A DNA stretch of 64,000 nt. It comes from Ciona intestinalis (taxonomy: Eukaryota; Chordata; Ascidiacea; Phlebobranchia; Cionidae). Position numbers and translations under genes: made by a program. Shown in pieces: positions 31,128 to 43,511 of this stretch. The stretch is taken from contig NC_020175.2 of assembly GCF_000224145.3 (NCBI RefSeq), positions 3,938,321-4,002,320 of the forward strand, in the 5' to 3' direction. Under the pieces are notes generated by a model. It did no database searches and was not told where the DNA came from. It worked only from the letters and a program-made list of their open reading frames with translations. Each line of letters begins with the position of its first letter. Positions within the stretch are counted from its first letter, which is position 1.

Positions 31128-31619
31128 TCATGCACTTTTTTCAGGAATTAATCTTTTCTCAAGAACGTATGCATCAGAAGGTTCGATTCTTTTATAATAA
31201 TGCTCTTTGGTTTCAACAATTTCAAAACCGAAGTGCTTGTAAAAGTTAATAGCAGAGTCATTGTTAATCTGCACATGCAGGAAGATGCTGTGAAAGCTGC
31301 CTTGAGATTTTGCGATCTTAAAAACATGCTCCAGGAGCACTGAACCGATCCCGTGCCTCCGGTACATCGCCAGACATCCGAGAGTCATGATGTAGAGGTG
31401 CCGGACTCCATCATGGACATCCACACGACAACATACAGCTCCAACCACCACATCATTAAAATATGCCAATTTCGCTAACTCTCCAACTTCAAGGACATCT
31501 TTGTAGAATTTGTCATTGTATGAAACAGGAAATATATACTGGTTGAGACGTTTCAGCTGCTTGATATTGTGCTGTGTTATTCCGCCCAGTTCAATACGTA
31601 CGCCTTTTATTTGGCCCAT
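31128..31619 (-). CDS. NAA50: N-alpha-acetyltransferase 50
   Basis: GNAT-fold N-terminal acetyltransferase, subunit of NatA and able to act alone on Met-starting peptides; also needed for sister-chromatid cohesion. Intronless. I choose ATG 31619 (163 aa; human 169), which gives MGQIKGVRIELGGITQHNIK. The open frame extends upstream to 31706, but those 29 residues have no family counterpart. LNQYIFPVSYNDKFYKDVLE and VGELAKLAYFNDVVVGAVCC are almost identical to human. The acetyl-CoA loop is RRHGIG in LAMYRRHGIGSVLLEHV. IFLHVQINNDSAINFYKHFG and HYYKRIEPSDAYVLEK complete the fold. The lack of introns, unusual beside multi-exon neighbours, could reflect old retroposition or intron loss. Confidence 0.97.
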   Translation of the reverse strand: MGQIKGVRIELGGITQHNIKQLKRLNQYIFPVSYNDKFYKDVLEVGELAKLAYFNDVVVGAVCCRVDVHDGVRHLYIMTLGCLAMYRRHGIGSVLLEHVFKIAKSQGSFHSIFLHVQINNDSAINFYKHFGFEIVETKEHYYKRIEPSDAYVLEKRLIPEKSA

Positions 31620-32534
31620 AGTTGCAGATTTTGTATTATATATAGAATCGAAAATATCATAAAACCGATAAACGTCGTTCTTCCTAGCTCTAGAGAACAA
31701 TAACATCGTAACTTTTGAAACACGTAGTTTACATTATAGTATTTTTATCAGAAATAAAACGGAAGTAATAATAATAAGTGTAAAGCGATTAATTTTACTT
31801 CTGCATTACCTGAATTTCCCGCAAAACTTTTCTGTAAAACAAATTTACATGCGCGCTAAACCTTAACGCATAGAAATCACCTTAAAACTTTTTTGTTGGG
31901 GGTGAGTGAATAAACTGAAAAGTTTAACAGCAAATCTCAAATATATACGAGAGCAGTTTATTTCTGAACTTGCCTGACAAATTACGCGATGTTTCCAACA
32001 TAAATTTATTGAGTTATTATACAGAATTAAATTGTAACAAATAATTTTAAAAACCTATATAGATATATATCGCTACAAAAGGTAAATCACCGCATATTCA
32101 TCGGTGATTTGCATAATAAAAAATCTACATAGCGTTGTCAGCATTAAAAGGCTAACAACACGGCAGTTGCCACAGCAGTCGGCCCATGAAAATATTTTTT
32201 TATACAAAACGGGCAGAGTACATAAACAATAGGAGCCTTCTAAGATTACCCAAACAAGCAGCCAAATTACCCGATTGGTAAGCAATGCAGGTCAACCCAA
32301 GCGACGATTATTAAGCCCATCACATTATAACGTTGGTCAGTAACAGTGTTGTGAAACGCCACTCATTTGAGGCTGTACTGCATTTTGCTTGACGACCCAG
32401 AATGGGATGAGCGATTTTCGAAAACAAACTTGCCTAACTATAAACAATCCTGCGCACGTCTAAACCTATAGCGTAAATAAAGATTGTAAATATCTCAAAA
32501 ATTCTTTTTGAGAAAAAGTGGAAAAGAAGTATTA
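31620..32534. other. intergenic region, SAXO-type stop to NAA50 start
   Basis: About 900 bp. It holds the NAA50 promoter and the SAXO-type 3' UTR. The 70-aa frame at 32073-32285 (-) has no support. Confidence 0.4.
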
Positions 32535-35500
32535 TTATGCTGCAGCTCGAATATACGCAGCGGTAGCTTCGGGGGTCATCCCTCTGGTCTTTTGTGTCAT
32601 CATGCCAGTCTTCCTCCAAATATCTTCTTGTTGTTTCAGCCAATCCGGTGTTGGGTAGCGCTCGACTTCGCGCATGGATTTCGGGACGTAACTCACTTTG
32701 TAAATCGTTTTATCTTCGAGGGCAGAATCACTGAGGAAAGCTCGGTTGTCTGGTTTGCATGATCTGGCAGGTAGAGCACCGCTGTGTGTGATGAAGTGCT
32801 GACGGGCGGTGGATAGCCCTTCAAATCTCCCTGAGTATACAAAGACTTTAAGTGGATTTTCTGTAGGCAATGATAGCGTTTATTATATTCTATGAAATCA
32901 AAGAACTTACCAGTTTGCTGGATGGCCTCTGGACGAGGTTTACCAAGCGTTCTTGGGACGTTCCACTTCTTAAAGTCACTGCTGTAGTTTGTGACTCCTT
33001 CGAAGGGCATGACTTTACCTCTTCTTACGGCCGGGCGCTTTGCAGATGCGGGACGGCCATTCAGAGACCTGAAATCCAATCTTTGTGTGGAGAGAAGCTC
33101 CATATCGCCTTGTGGGCCCTGATACTTCAAAGGCTCTTTACGATAGGGACGCACGACGGGCCAGGCGACAAAACTGTCTCTGAATTCAGACGAAGACGCC
33201 AATGGATCTGTTGAAACGAAAGGTGCTTGCGATGGCCTCATGCTCTCTGCCGGGAGGGCTCTTGGTCCGGTGAAATCTTGCTTGAACGTGGTCTCGGAGT
33301 TCATGGGAACGGTAGGCGCGCAGTACTTCTCTTTTTCCCGCTGCAACCTTGGTTGTATCTGATGCGGTATGAAGCTCACCCGGTGAACTGTATGGCTTTC
33401 CAGCGGGACGTCGGACTGGAATGCTTTATCTGGCGGCCTCGCTGATTCTCGTGGTGGCGCGAAGCGGTGAATGTAGTCCTGGTAATAAAGCATTGGGAGC
33501 ATTATAACTTGATTTGCACTAAAATTTTAAATACGAATGTCATACCTGTTGAAAAGTGGAAGTATTCTCCATTTTTACAACCGGCTTTTTGTAATCGTTG
33601 TCGGGACCCAACTTCACACGCGGAGGTATTGTCCAACGTTTAAAGTCGCCTGTGTTTTGTAAACAAACAATAACATCAGTTGGTTTATACAACATGAAGT
33701 ATTCGGTACAATTCGTATAAGCGCGCTTAGCTAAATTTCAAAACAATTCTTCAGTGGTAAATTGATAAGGTGGAATGTCCTGGCCTTGGCCCGAAAACAA
33801 CACAAAATTGTCAGCCATACATACATATCATAAAGTAAAAATCTCTCAACTTGTAAGCAGGTATGAGGGGTATTAAACAGAACACCCGTGTTATAACGAC
33901 TTTCGCAATAAAGGGTAAATAATTACATTCATTCACAAGTATTGCATGTTTGGTGCTTTAATCTACTTACTAGCATAAGTAGGATGAGCTTCGAATTTTA
34001 CCAGAGGCACACTTCTTGCCTCCGACCGTTTCGCTAGCTGAGCAGGACCTGTGTTATGACCCGGGTAGTCTTGTCTGTACATGCTTACACCCTCCATAGG
34101 CGTGCCTGGTGGGTTGTACACTTCTTTTGGGTGTGGCTCATGCTTTGAAAGTTGGTGTGGAATGTAATCAAGTCTGAAAAATATGGACACTGTCAAACGC
34201 AGGATAAAGAACAGAAATGCGTGTGGCCTATCGTCCTTTTTTCCCATGTTAAATTTTATTTTTAATTTCATTGTTTTTTTTTATTTAAATTTCTAGAAAA
34301 ACAACGAAATTAAATTTTATTTCGTTTTTTTTTTGGGGGGGGGGGGGTTAGAGATTTCTTGGAAATTAACGAGTAAGGCAAGCAGTATTCAGATAAGACA
34401 CTTTACCTAAAAGTTGTCTCGTCTGACACCTTTGCGTCCGATTTTCGCATTTCTTCAGCTGGTTTAAACGATTCTGTAGGAGGGACTCTATGTCGAACAT
34501 ATTCGTCAACATATTCTGTACCGCTGCCCGCTTGGTGGCCAAAGTTGAGAAAACCTGCCGGCCGAGGTCTGTGCCACCTGAGACAATATGAATGGTCTCT
34601 TATGGCCACTCAAAAGCAGAAAAGTGAATAATTGATGTAACTACGGCATTTAAACCAATACGATAATTAGGTCGCGCAATCTGTTATGCTAAAATATTCA
34701 TACTAAAACCGTATATGTGACTGAAAACGAATGAAATGCGTCTACGATTCACGAAATGGCCCATTAACCAGCAACAACTTGGACGTTACAACAATACGTT
34801 AAATATAACTTTATGATGAATTCTTCATAGGCGGCCACTCAGTCCCCACTTAAAATTTCGCAGCAATTTATGAACTATTCAATTAGTTCTGCCAGAAATA
34901 GAAAAAAAAACTTGGTTTATCGGCCGTTCTTGGCGTGTCGTGTATTAAAATAAATTACTATACACTACACACCATAAAACACGGTACATGTTATCAAAAC
35001 CGAACTATAAATAGTCTACGCAAGCAGGATAAATGCATTCTTATCGTTTAATTGAAATCGCGTGAAAGAGAAAACCAGAACACGGTATGTTGTTGTTGGA
35101 GCTTGGGGAAAGAGCTGTGTTATTAGTCTGGCGCTTTTGTGAAGACTTTAAAAACTGTTTACATTTGCTACATTAAATGAGGGGAGTATTGAATGGTACT
35201 GAAAGGAAATTGTGCTCGCTACACAAATGGGACGCTTGTATAAGCTGTTATACTAATATCTGAAGGTTATACAAGGGCGTTTGGCATCACGCGAGTTTGG
35301 GCAAAATAAATTGCCACTAAAAATGTATGAGAAATCGTTGTTTATGGCAAATTTGATATTTTAATGTATAGGTTACATGGTAATTAATTTCTACAGCAGT
35401 TTAGGATTAAATTATAAACATTTAAGCATATATACAATTCTAATATTTGGCCAGTAATAGCCTTTTTAAAGGAAGCCTAATGTAATGATTCAATTCCTAA

Positions 35501-35552
35501 AATTGTACAAAACCACACTTTGGTTAACTGCTTACCATTTTTGAGACTTCAT
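32535..35552 (-). CDS. SAXO-type stabilizer of axonemal microtubules
   Basis: Microtubule-binding protein of cilia and flagella, of the SAXO1/SAXO2 (FAM154) family. Exons 34407-34577, 33971-34173, 33546-33649, 32911-33478 and 32535-32860 are firm. A 17-bp first exon at 35536-35552 (ATGAAGTCTCAAAAATG|GTAAGC) is inferred; it closes the frame exactly, giving 462 aa (human SAXO1 474). Repeated Mn-type units spaced about 30 residues apart are visible, for example VPPTESFKP, TPMEGVSMYRQDY, MENTSTFQQDY, VPMNSETTFKQDF, FRDSFVAWP, MELLSTQRLDF, MPFEGVTNYSSDF, GRFEGLSTARQHF and SALEDKTIYKVSYVPK. The FRDSFVAWPVVRPYRKEPLK block is close to vertebrate SAXO. The Cys-rich vertebrate N-terminus is not visible here. 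The first exon is the least certain part; transcription may start in the GC-rich segment near 36.0 kb. Confidence 0.85.
33835..33940 (+). mobile_element. SINE tail fragment
   Basis: CTTGTAAGCAGGTATGAGGGG...GAACACCCGTGTTATAACGAC...TTACATTCATTCA is the body and tail of the tRNA-derived SINE without its head. Confidence 0.5.
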
Positions 35553-35564
35553 CAGTACAGTATG

Positions 35565-35807
35565 TCAGTTACTGTTGTTGAACAAGTGTTTCTTAGATGC
35601 GAAGAAGTTTATTATTTCAAGTAAAAGAATCGTATAACTAAAAAAACGAAATCTGCTGATCCATAAGGCAATGATTAATCCAACGATATTGTAAAACTGC
35701 GCGTCTGAGACATCAAATACACCAAAAGTGATTGTACATGGCCAAAACACGAATCCGTATTGGTCAAAACCGTAAACACCTTTCAAATTTCCTGTAATAT
35801 TCTTCAT
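35565..35807 (-). other. 80-aa open frame with hydrophobic segments, upstream of SAXO-type start
   Basis: Begins MKNITGNLKGVYGFDQYGFV and carries two hydrophobic stretches (FVFWPCTITFGVF and NIVGLIIALWI...YTILLLEIINFF). Its stop lies 12 nt before the inferred SAXO-type ATG, so it would sit in that transcript as an upstream ORF, or be a separate small membrane protein. Codons look natural, but I recognise no family. Confidence 0.3.
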
Positions 35808-35929
35808 AAACTGCTAGAACTGTACAAACTAGCTATTCACAACAATTAGAACTACTGACAGGGTTTATTACACTGCATGACGACACAATCTCGACAAAAA
35901 GTTGTGTAAAATCCAACTAAATACAGCCA

Positions 35930-36180
35930 TATGCTATCCAACCGCGCGTACGCTGTAACTATGAAGCTATTTGGTTGCCATGCGTTCTCTCCGCGCGCGC
36001 CGTCGATAAACAAACCGTTTCTTTATTTCTGACGTAGCCGCACGTTCGGGCAGCCTCTCTTTATAACTTCTATTATTCAGCCACAAAGAAAAAGGTGTTT
36101 AAAGAGAAAGGGGAACACGCGTAGAATTGTTCACTGGAGTCTCGAGCCCGAAATCGAACCTACACTGTTTAAAGGGGCGT
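35930..36180. promoter_or_regulatory. GC-rich promoter-like segment
   Basis: A CpG-dense island-like patch (CCGCGCGTACG, TCTCCGCGCGCGCCGTCG, GACGTAGCCGCACG) in otherwise AT-rich DNA between the SAXO-type gene and the SHC 3' end. It contains one TGACGT and lies upstream of the SAXO-type start, so it is its likely promoter. Confidence 0.4.
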
Positions 36181-37266
36181 TTAAATAGCCGCTCGCGATA
36201 TTTTGACAACTTTAGGACATCTCCACAGTTGAACAAATATCCACACCCGAAAAAGGTATATAAAATATAACTGAAAAAAGACTAAACTTTTAAAAACAAT
36301 GGACTATACCTACCAAAATACATTTTCTTGTACTATACATATGAACGTTCAAGCTGCTCGGTCGTGTACGTGTATTTACAAAGAGTTTAACGCACTGCAC
36401 ATAATACAACAAACCAAGAAAAACCACAACAGTTTAGTAATCCAAGTCATATGAATATTTTTACATTACTGATCCCTAAATTATAAGCATGTGCACTTCA
36501 TTATTAATAGAATTCAGTAATGTATAATTACAAGACACATCCAATATTTTTCTTTGAAGGGTAAATTAAAATTGGGTATTTCGTTAAATAGAGATAATTT
36601 CTCTCTAGTTTATTAGGAAAGCAAAAAAGGAACTCCGAATTTGTGTACTCATATCAGATTGACATCAAAACTGGTGATCTATTTGCATTATACCTTCACA
36701 AAAAAGGTATAAATAATGATTGCAAAGTATTCAGATATAGTGTTATAGAGTGTTAGTTCAAGTTAATTTACAAAAAAAGATTATGCAAACATGATAACTT
36801 GCAAAAATTTCTAAAACATAGCAATATTTGGGTTATCAGAAAAACGATTGCTAGACAGTTAATAAAAACTTAAAACTCCAGTGTTCATTGCAAATGTTAA
36901 CCATGTACATTGAATGCATAATTGTACAGTTAAAGCAGAAATTGGAAGCATTAAAATAGATGCAAAAAAACGGGTTGAAAACATAATCTACATTGGGCTA
37001 GCAATTTGTCTAAAATTTGAATAAAGAAGTTTGAAAATGAAGCTAAGAGCACTGGAACATGGTTGGAAGAGCAGCAGAATATTTCATTCGCAAAAAATGA
37101 AATGAAAATCATTTTCAAGAAAAAATGCCAATTTTGAGTACAATATGTACAGCGCAGTACCACACAATACTTAAGTATTTTCAAGTTTGAAAATAGTCGA
37201 CCAGCATAATAATAATAATAAACAGAAAAAGAGGAATGAGAATAAAATAAAATTTACGCAAGCATT
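36181..37266. other. SHC 3' flank
   Basis: AT-rich with short frames only. It probably contains the SHC 3' UTR on the minus strand; nothing else recognised. Confidence 0.4.
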
Positions 37267-40200
37267 TTATCTTTCGATTTGTCTTGTGACAGGTTGCCTT
37301 AGCAACAAGACTGAACCAGAGGAAACTATGGGCAACGTATTGTCTCTATGGAACGAGATGAGGTGACTTACACTGTCAAACTGACGGTCTTTGGTACGAA
37401 CCTGGTGACAAGAAAGACAAAACATAAACTTTTAATTATAATGACATTAGTTTATCATTAGTACCATGATATGCTTTTTAAACACCAAAGATACATTGTA
37501 TTTAGGTGCCATTTATTTTAAGCTAATTTTAGAAAAAAGAATAATTATACGCAAAAAAGATGTTCTTTTATACTTATAAACCACTAAAATAATTAAAACA
37601 TTTAACAAAGAGCTAATACTAATAAGAAATATATATTTGTAAAATTAATAAGAACTATACACAAATTTTCCCATAACTAATTAAAACATCCAAGAATTGG
37701 TTTTAATCAAGGAAACATTGTAACTGCGGTGTGACAGGTTACACTTGCAGAAAATAACTGCCATGCATACAAACAAGTTCTTACCACTCCATTGGGGTCA
37801 ACAAGTAAAAGGTGTTTATACTGTCCGTCTTGTACCCCGCTCAGTACAAACTGTCCTTTAGTTGTTGTTGATTCACGGACGAGGAAATCGCCATCGTGGG
37901 AGAGGAGTTGCTCAGCTTCCTTGCGTGTCACATGACCATGGAACCAGGGTTTTGATTGGAGGGCGTTGGTGGCAGAGGTGGGCGTGGCAGGTGGGTTGAG
38001 GGTGTTTGCAAAAGGTCCTGGAAAAAGTTAGAAAATAGTTTGGCACAGCAGTTACAGTGGCTGTCTATAGCAAGGAGGTAAAAGGTTAAAACTGCTCCCA
38101 TTAGATATAAGATATAACCCCAAAAGTTACAAAAGTGGTAACTCGTAAGCAGGTACAAGTTGCATAAAAAACAGAACACCTACATTAAAACAATCGTTAC
38201 CCTGCAGTATTAGGTTAAATAGGTTACATTTATGATTACAAAATCACCCTAAAAAAATTTTCAACAAAATTGAAGGCTTTGAAAATTAAACAAGAATTTT
38301 TTGGGTAAATAAACAAAATAAGACTCACGCATGTCAAATGCATCCACAGATGGGCGCTTTTGATTGGTTGGCGTATGTTCACGTGACACGCCTATGGCAG
38401 CTGCAATGGCAAGGGCACCACCTCCACCAGATGATAGTTCTGTAAAGTAGAACATATAATATAGTAAGGTGGGGAAAGATGGGACACCTTTTCATGCTAT
38501 TTTCTCTGCACATTTGGTAGTAAACAAAGAACTTTTAAAAAATTATAAAACTGTATGCTGACAACTCCCATAGAGCGTTGTTAATTCTTTAAAACAAAAA
38601 CAACATTGCATAAAAATTATTTTTTTAGAAGAATGTTTATCCGAAATTAGAATCATTAAAAGAATAAATTATCTTTAAAATAAACATCAATACTTTACCA
38701 TGTGACATAACTGGAGTTGGCTGTGGGCTTGCCATTGGACGGACAGAAGCTGGTGTTGCCTATTTAATAAAACAATTGTTGAAATAAAGGAGTTTTTTAA
38801 GTAAATGGCAGCACTGGCTTGTTTATTTAGAAAGCAAATAAATCGATAGCGGTTGGAAGAAATGAAAATTTTCTCAAATTTGTTTATTATTTTAGCATTC
38901 TACAAAGCTGGTTTGAGATACTTTGCATTTAAGCAGATAGATGTAATAAAGTGGTCATTTCAAATTTTTAAAAACCAATAAATCAAATAAATTTTTGTTT
39001 AGTGGAAACCGATTTTAAATTAAGATTGTAAGAATCCTTTACATAATTTATAAAACCCTTTCCACCCACAATGGTAATTAAAAATCAATATTGTTTAATT
39101 CCTAATTGGATTACTGATGTGCTTACTAAAAAGACAATATGCACAGTAAGCTACAAAAATGCCCACAAATAAAAGCTGTTGTAAATGCCAACACTATTTT
39201 ACTTTATATAGTAGAGCTGGCCATAGTTGCCAAACATTTTTAAATACAGGGAAAATTAGACGCACACACCTACAAATCTAACTCTTTGGTTATAATGTTT
39301 AATGACTTATGCAGTGTACAACACTCCATAACAGGTCGCACACCCTGTTATCCCTGGTTTGATGCCTATGCTGCTGACATTTTCTCTAGCACCCTAGCAT
39401 TCTGTCCATTGTTACAAAGCACTTATTAATGTTGAATCACAGACAAAATAACTACCTCTTGTCCATGTGGCATGACGCAGGTGTTCACATAATTGTGATC
39501 TTCGAAATTGCGAGGAGTTCTACGTGGGGTGGGAGTGGAAAGTGTGGGGGTTGGGGCAGAACACTCGCTCTGAAAATAATTGAGTGATATATTTCAGGTT
39601 TTAAAGAGATATTTTGGTAATTGTTTTCTTTATGCGATCTTAAGGGATGGACTTTTTGTCTGCCTTACTGCTTTCACACAAATAGCTTTTTCACACCATA
39701 TCGACATCAATATATATATACGTTTCTGCCAAGCAAATGTATACTTGCATTTTGACTCTTCCCGCTCAAAATTTGTCCTAAATGACTTTTTGAAGTTGTG
39801 ATCCTTTTTTATGCATAATAATTGTTAGTTTAGATTTTTAAAAAGTGAAAATCACAAGCAAAAACTTATAATACATTTCCAACCAACAGCTCACCTGCAT
39901 TCCATTATTAATATATTCTTGTGAGTTATGGTGGTTGGGGTAAACCACTGCTCCTTCATCTATTTTTGATCCGTCATCCAATCTCTTCAGACCAGATTCA
40001 GGGGCTAATTTTCCTGGAATCTCGTTGTAATATTCAGGTTCATCGTCCCCCCATCTTACAAATAAAAAATAAAATATTATATTATACATCCGGGAAAATA
40101 TTGACTATTTTTTAAATATTAATAAGTAAACATGGCATACATACATAGGGGCCAAACATAGAAAGGCAGGACTATCCTAAACTTTTCTGCACTGCATTAA

Positions 40201-43200
40201 TCAGTGAACATTACAAACAGTAAGTTATATTTGTTTAACAAATATACATCGAACTATCCCCGCCTCCCCAGCATTTTAAAAGTGTAACACCTAGACCTAC
40301 GTATAAAACAGCGCACATCTCATGCCCAAACAAAAGTAAACCTTGATTTTCCATCGTGGAATAGAGGTTCGGTACGGTCTGGTGGGGTGACTGCTTTCGG
40401 CGGATTCTTTAAATATTCTTTGAATCTGAGTTCGAATGCTTGCCCGATTGTGTTTATTACGTCCTGGGCTAAACCATCTGTGCACTTGAGCACATGACAG
40501 GCTGTAAGTTTATAAAAATAGGATTAGTAACCTGCTTTTATTTGCATAGCCTTACGCCATACAGGCCTATGTACATAAAAATAACAAGTTTCAAATCAGG
40601 TACTGAGGTACACAAGCGGGATAATGTTTAAGAGTTGAAACTAGATCATTTGTAACTACTGCGCTTGTTATGTAAACAGAAACTTAAACCAATAACTACC
40701 AATTAGCCCAATGACAATAAAAGGCTAAAAAGTGGATTTATTTTGTGTGCAACAACTAGTAAAAACATTATAAATTTACATTATACAATATATATATGAT
40801 TTAAATTTATACTGTAAAAGACTAAAAGGTGGGTTTATTTTGTGTGCAATACATTAAAAAAAATAACATTACAAATTTGCATTATACAATCTTATTATAT
40901 ATATATATAATTTAAACTTATACTATGATATAGCATTACAGAACTAGGTTGATGGTTAAGTTGTTTACCAAAACTGTCAAAGATTGCTACTTACTCATTC
41001 ATAACTCATTTTGTAAACAGATAGTGACATAACTCAGCAATGAGCCATTAATCTCTGGCACCATTTCTTCAGTAAATCGTTATCTTATTTTAATTAAACC
41101 TAATATACACGGCTGGATCTAGACAGCAGTATCACGTACCTCTGCTATTAATTGGATCCTTGGCTACATAGGCAACATAATCAATAGTATCTGGGTCTCC
41201 ACCAGAAGCAAATGATATTGATTGCATTTGATGGTTGGCAATAAACTAAAGGGAAATGGAAATTGAGGTTTATGGGATGGTATAGAAAATTTGACTACTG
41301 GTTTTTATATATTCATAAGAAAATTTCTTGGAAATTAATAGGAATATTTTAATGTTAATATATATAATTAAATACAATATATTAAAAAGCTCAATTTCTA
41401 TCTGTTCCAAATGTCAAGTATTGTTTTAACTATAAAATGTGCATTATATATAATATATCCATTGAAAAATTTTAGAAACAAAAAATCATGTTCTGTGTTT
41501 TTATTACAACATTATAAGTTATAACCAACCCAATTCCTTACTATGAAGTATTGACACATTGTATAACTTTTTATACAGGCCACTGTGTGGCTGTGTGGGT
41601 ACAAACACAAGCATGAGTCAATAAGTTTCAATATACACTGCATAGTACACAGCAACACACACATGTTGTTAAGAGTCATTCTAAAATCAACGTAATACTT
41701 CAGACTGCTCCAATAAAAAGTCACTCTATAGTAGAAATGTCATGTTTTGTCATTTTTTGTCATCAATTCCGAGGTGATATTGTTGAAATAAAGTTAAAAC
41801 TAAGGTCATCAAACATAGGGAATCTTAATAATTAATGCGGCGAATTGCGAATACAATACTTTAGCTCTGCTTTTTGCATAGACAATGAACAGTAGGGTAA
41901 ACTCGGTTTGTAATTAAAACTGGAGTGCTAAAATAGGCTAAAAACTGTAATGTCACCCTTGTTTTAAAAGTAGGGGAGCACTTTATGCAGCTCTACAGTA
42001 CCCCAATGGTCTACAGCTAACAATCTAATAAAACACGTTTTCTAACCTGCCCTGTGTTGGAAACCACCAAGGTAAGACTAGCAGTTGAAATTGTCAGATT
42101 TATGAAGGATTGGGAAAATTTTAGGTTTGGTCTTTCACCCAAAATTCTTGTCACATCTTTAGGAGGTTTCTTTCTTCCACTTCTGTTCGCTGCTGGAGGA
42201 AGAGGAGACATCCCGGTGGAGGCAAGTACTCTCCAAATTGCCTCTCTAAGTTGAAAAACAATATTGTATTAAAAATCTGGGTTAGAACACAAGATTACTT
42301 ATGTATTAAAAAATTAGGCATTTCGAAAGCCACCCTCAGAAGACAATTTGACATTATTTGGGAAAAATGTAGAAAACTATCAAAAAACCCTAACTGAATT
42401 CTTACTTTTCTGATATACAAAAAACATTACAGCAACAAAATTAAATGTGAAAACAGTTACACAACTTTTTTGATTGGAGGAGACATGAAACCTACCTCTT
42501 TTTATTTAATTGTATTTTGTAACAGCCATATAATTTTACAACTAATAAGCAAATATCTTAATAAAAACTCAATTGAATTCATAAAACTGTCGTGGTAAAC
42601 ATCAAACGAATTGCTCTCATTAAAAGAACTGTAGACTACATTGTCGTTTCTTAACTATTATATCAAACTTGTTCCAAAAAAAACAAACTTCAATATGAGC
42701 TATATATACATAGAAAATGCATAATTAGCAAAAATTTTCTCACTTTGTTGCCAATGTTCTCATATCAAAGTCCAAAGTCCTCATACTCTGTCTCACTTCC
42801 ACACATCCAAGATACTAAAAAAAGCAATTTAATTTCATTATTGACATTCGTGTGTAATAACAAACTATTACCCTTTTTGAATAGTGAAATGTTTATGCAA
42901 ATAGCGATGCGCATGAAGTTGTTATTTGGTAACTAATTTGCTAATCGTGTTATTTAACTTATTTTACATGGTTATCAGTTTATGTGTGTATCAACATTGA
43001 GTTAGCTTATTTAAGCTCAAGATTGTTAAACCATGTTTATAAGATAATTTCTGATACTTTATGATGCTATTACCAACTTAAAACTGTAAAATTGATACCC
43101 AAAGAAGATTAGTCTCTTGAAAATGAAACTGTTCTTTGTTTACCGTGCCACTAGCGGTTCGGCCGTTATGCACGTAACACACAGATTAAGCATTAAAGCA

Positions 43201-43511
43201 TGTTCTTATTTATTACAAATAAAACTGGGCATTTTTAATAACCAACACTCAATGATAAAGAATTTCTATATTCAACAGAATTTCAATATTCAACGTAAAC
43301 CCCTATGTCAGCTATAAAAGCATTAAAAAGCTTAGTCTTATAGTACTACATTAACATGGTAATATACCTGTACTGAATAGACCACCCCAGGTCCCATTAC
43401 AGAGCTATCTGGATGCAGCCACCCTCTTTGGGGCTTATTCACAAAACTTCCTGATTTTCTCCATTCATTAGTTTGGTCCCCCTCGACCAGTTTTTTATTT
43501 CTTCGCATCAT
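37267..43511 (-). CDS. SHC1: SHC-transforming adaptor protein
   Basis: Phosphotyrosine adaptor linking receptor tyrosine kinases to GRB2/SOS and Ras. Eleven exons: 43368-43511, 42744-42814, 42047-42245, 41140-41245, 40342-40501, 39895-40054, 39456-39569, 38699-38759, 38329-38439, 37785-38017 and 37267-37401, totalling 497 aa (human p52 473). Layout is PTB-CH1-SH2. The PTB domain (about 35-205) includes [40 protein letters not shown] and [20 protein letters not shown]. In CH1, [11 protein letters not shown] corresponds to human Tyr239/240 and NYVNT to Tyr317; both retain the Y-x-N GRB2-binding form. The SH2 domain has [15 protein letters not shown] and the FLVRES phosphotyrosine pocket. The longer N-terminal CH2 of p66 is not visible. 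A TTTTTACAG site lies 22 nt before the start, a possible spliced-leader acceptor. Confidence 0.97.
38100..38230 (+). mobile_element. SINE tail fragment
   Basis: GTAACTCGTAAGCAGGTACAAG...GAACACCTACATTAAAAC...GGTTACATTTATG lies in an SHC intron; the head is absent. Confidence 0.45.
38462..38600 (+). mobile_element. palindromic MITE, right end missing
   Basis: TAGTAAGGTGGGGAAAGATGGGACACC runs to about TTAATTCTTTAAAAC, then stops. SHC intron. Confidence 0.7.
40719..40925. repeat. tandem duplication, unit about 100 bp
   Basis: AAAAGGCTAAAAAGTGGATTT at 40719 and AAAAGACTAAAAGGTGGGTTT at 40817 open two parallel copies, each followed by TATTTTGTGTGCAA, a TTGCATTATACAAT-like stretch and a TA-rich tract. 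In an SHC intron. Confidence 0.75.

Noticed and set aside
32508-33445. Plus-strand frames of 70-114 aa
   Set aside because: Antisense to the SAXO-type exons; no family resemblance.
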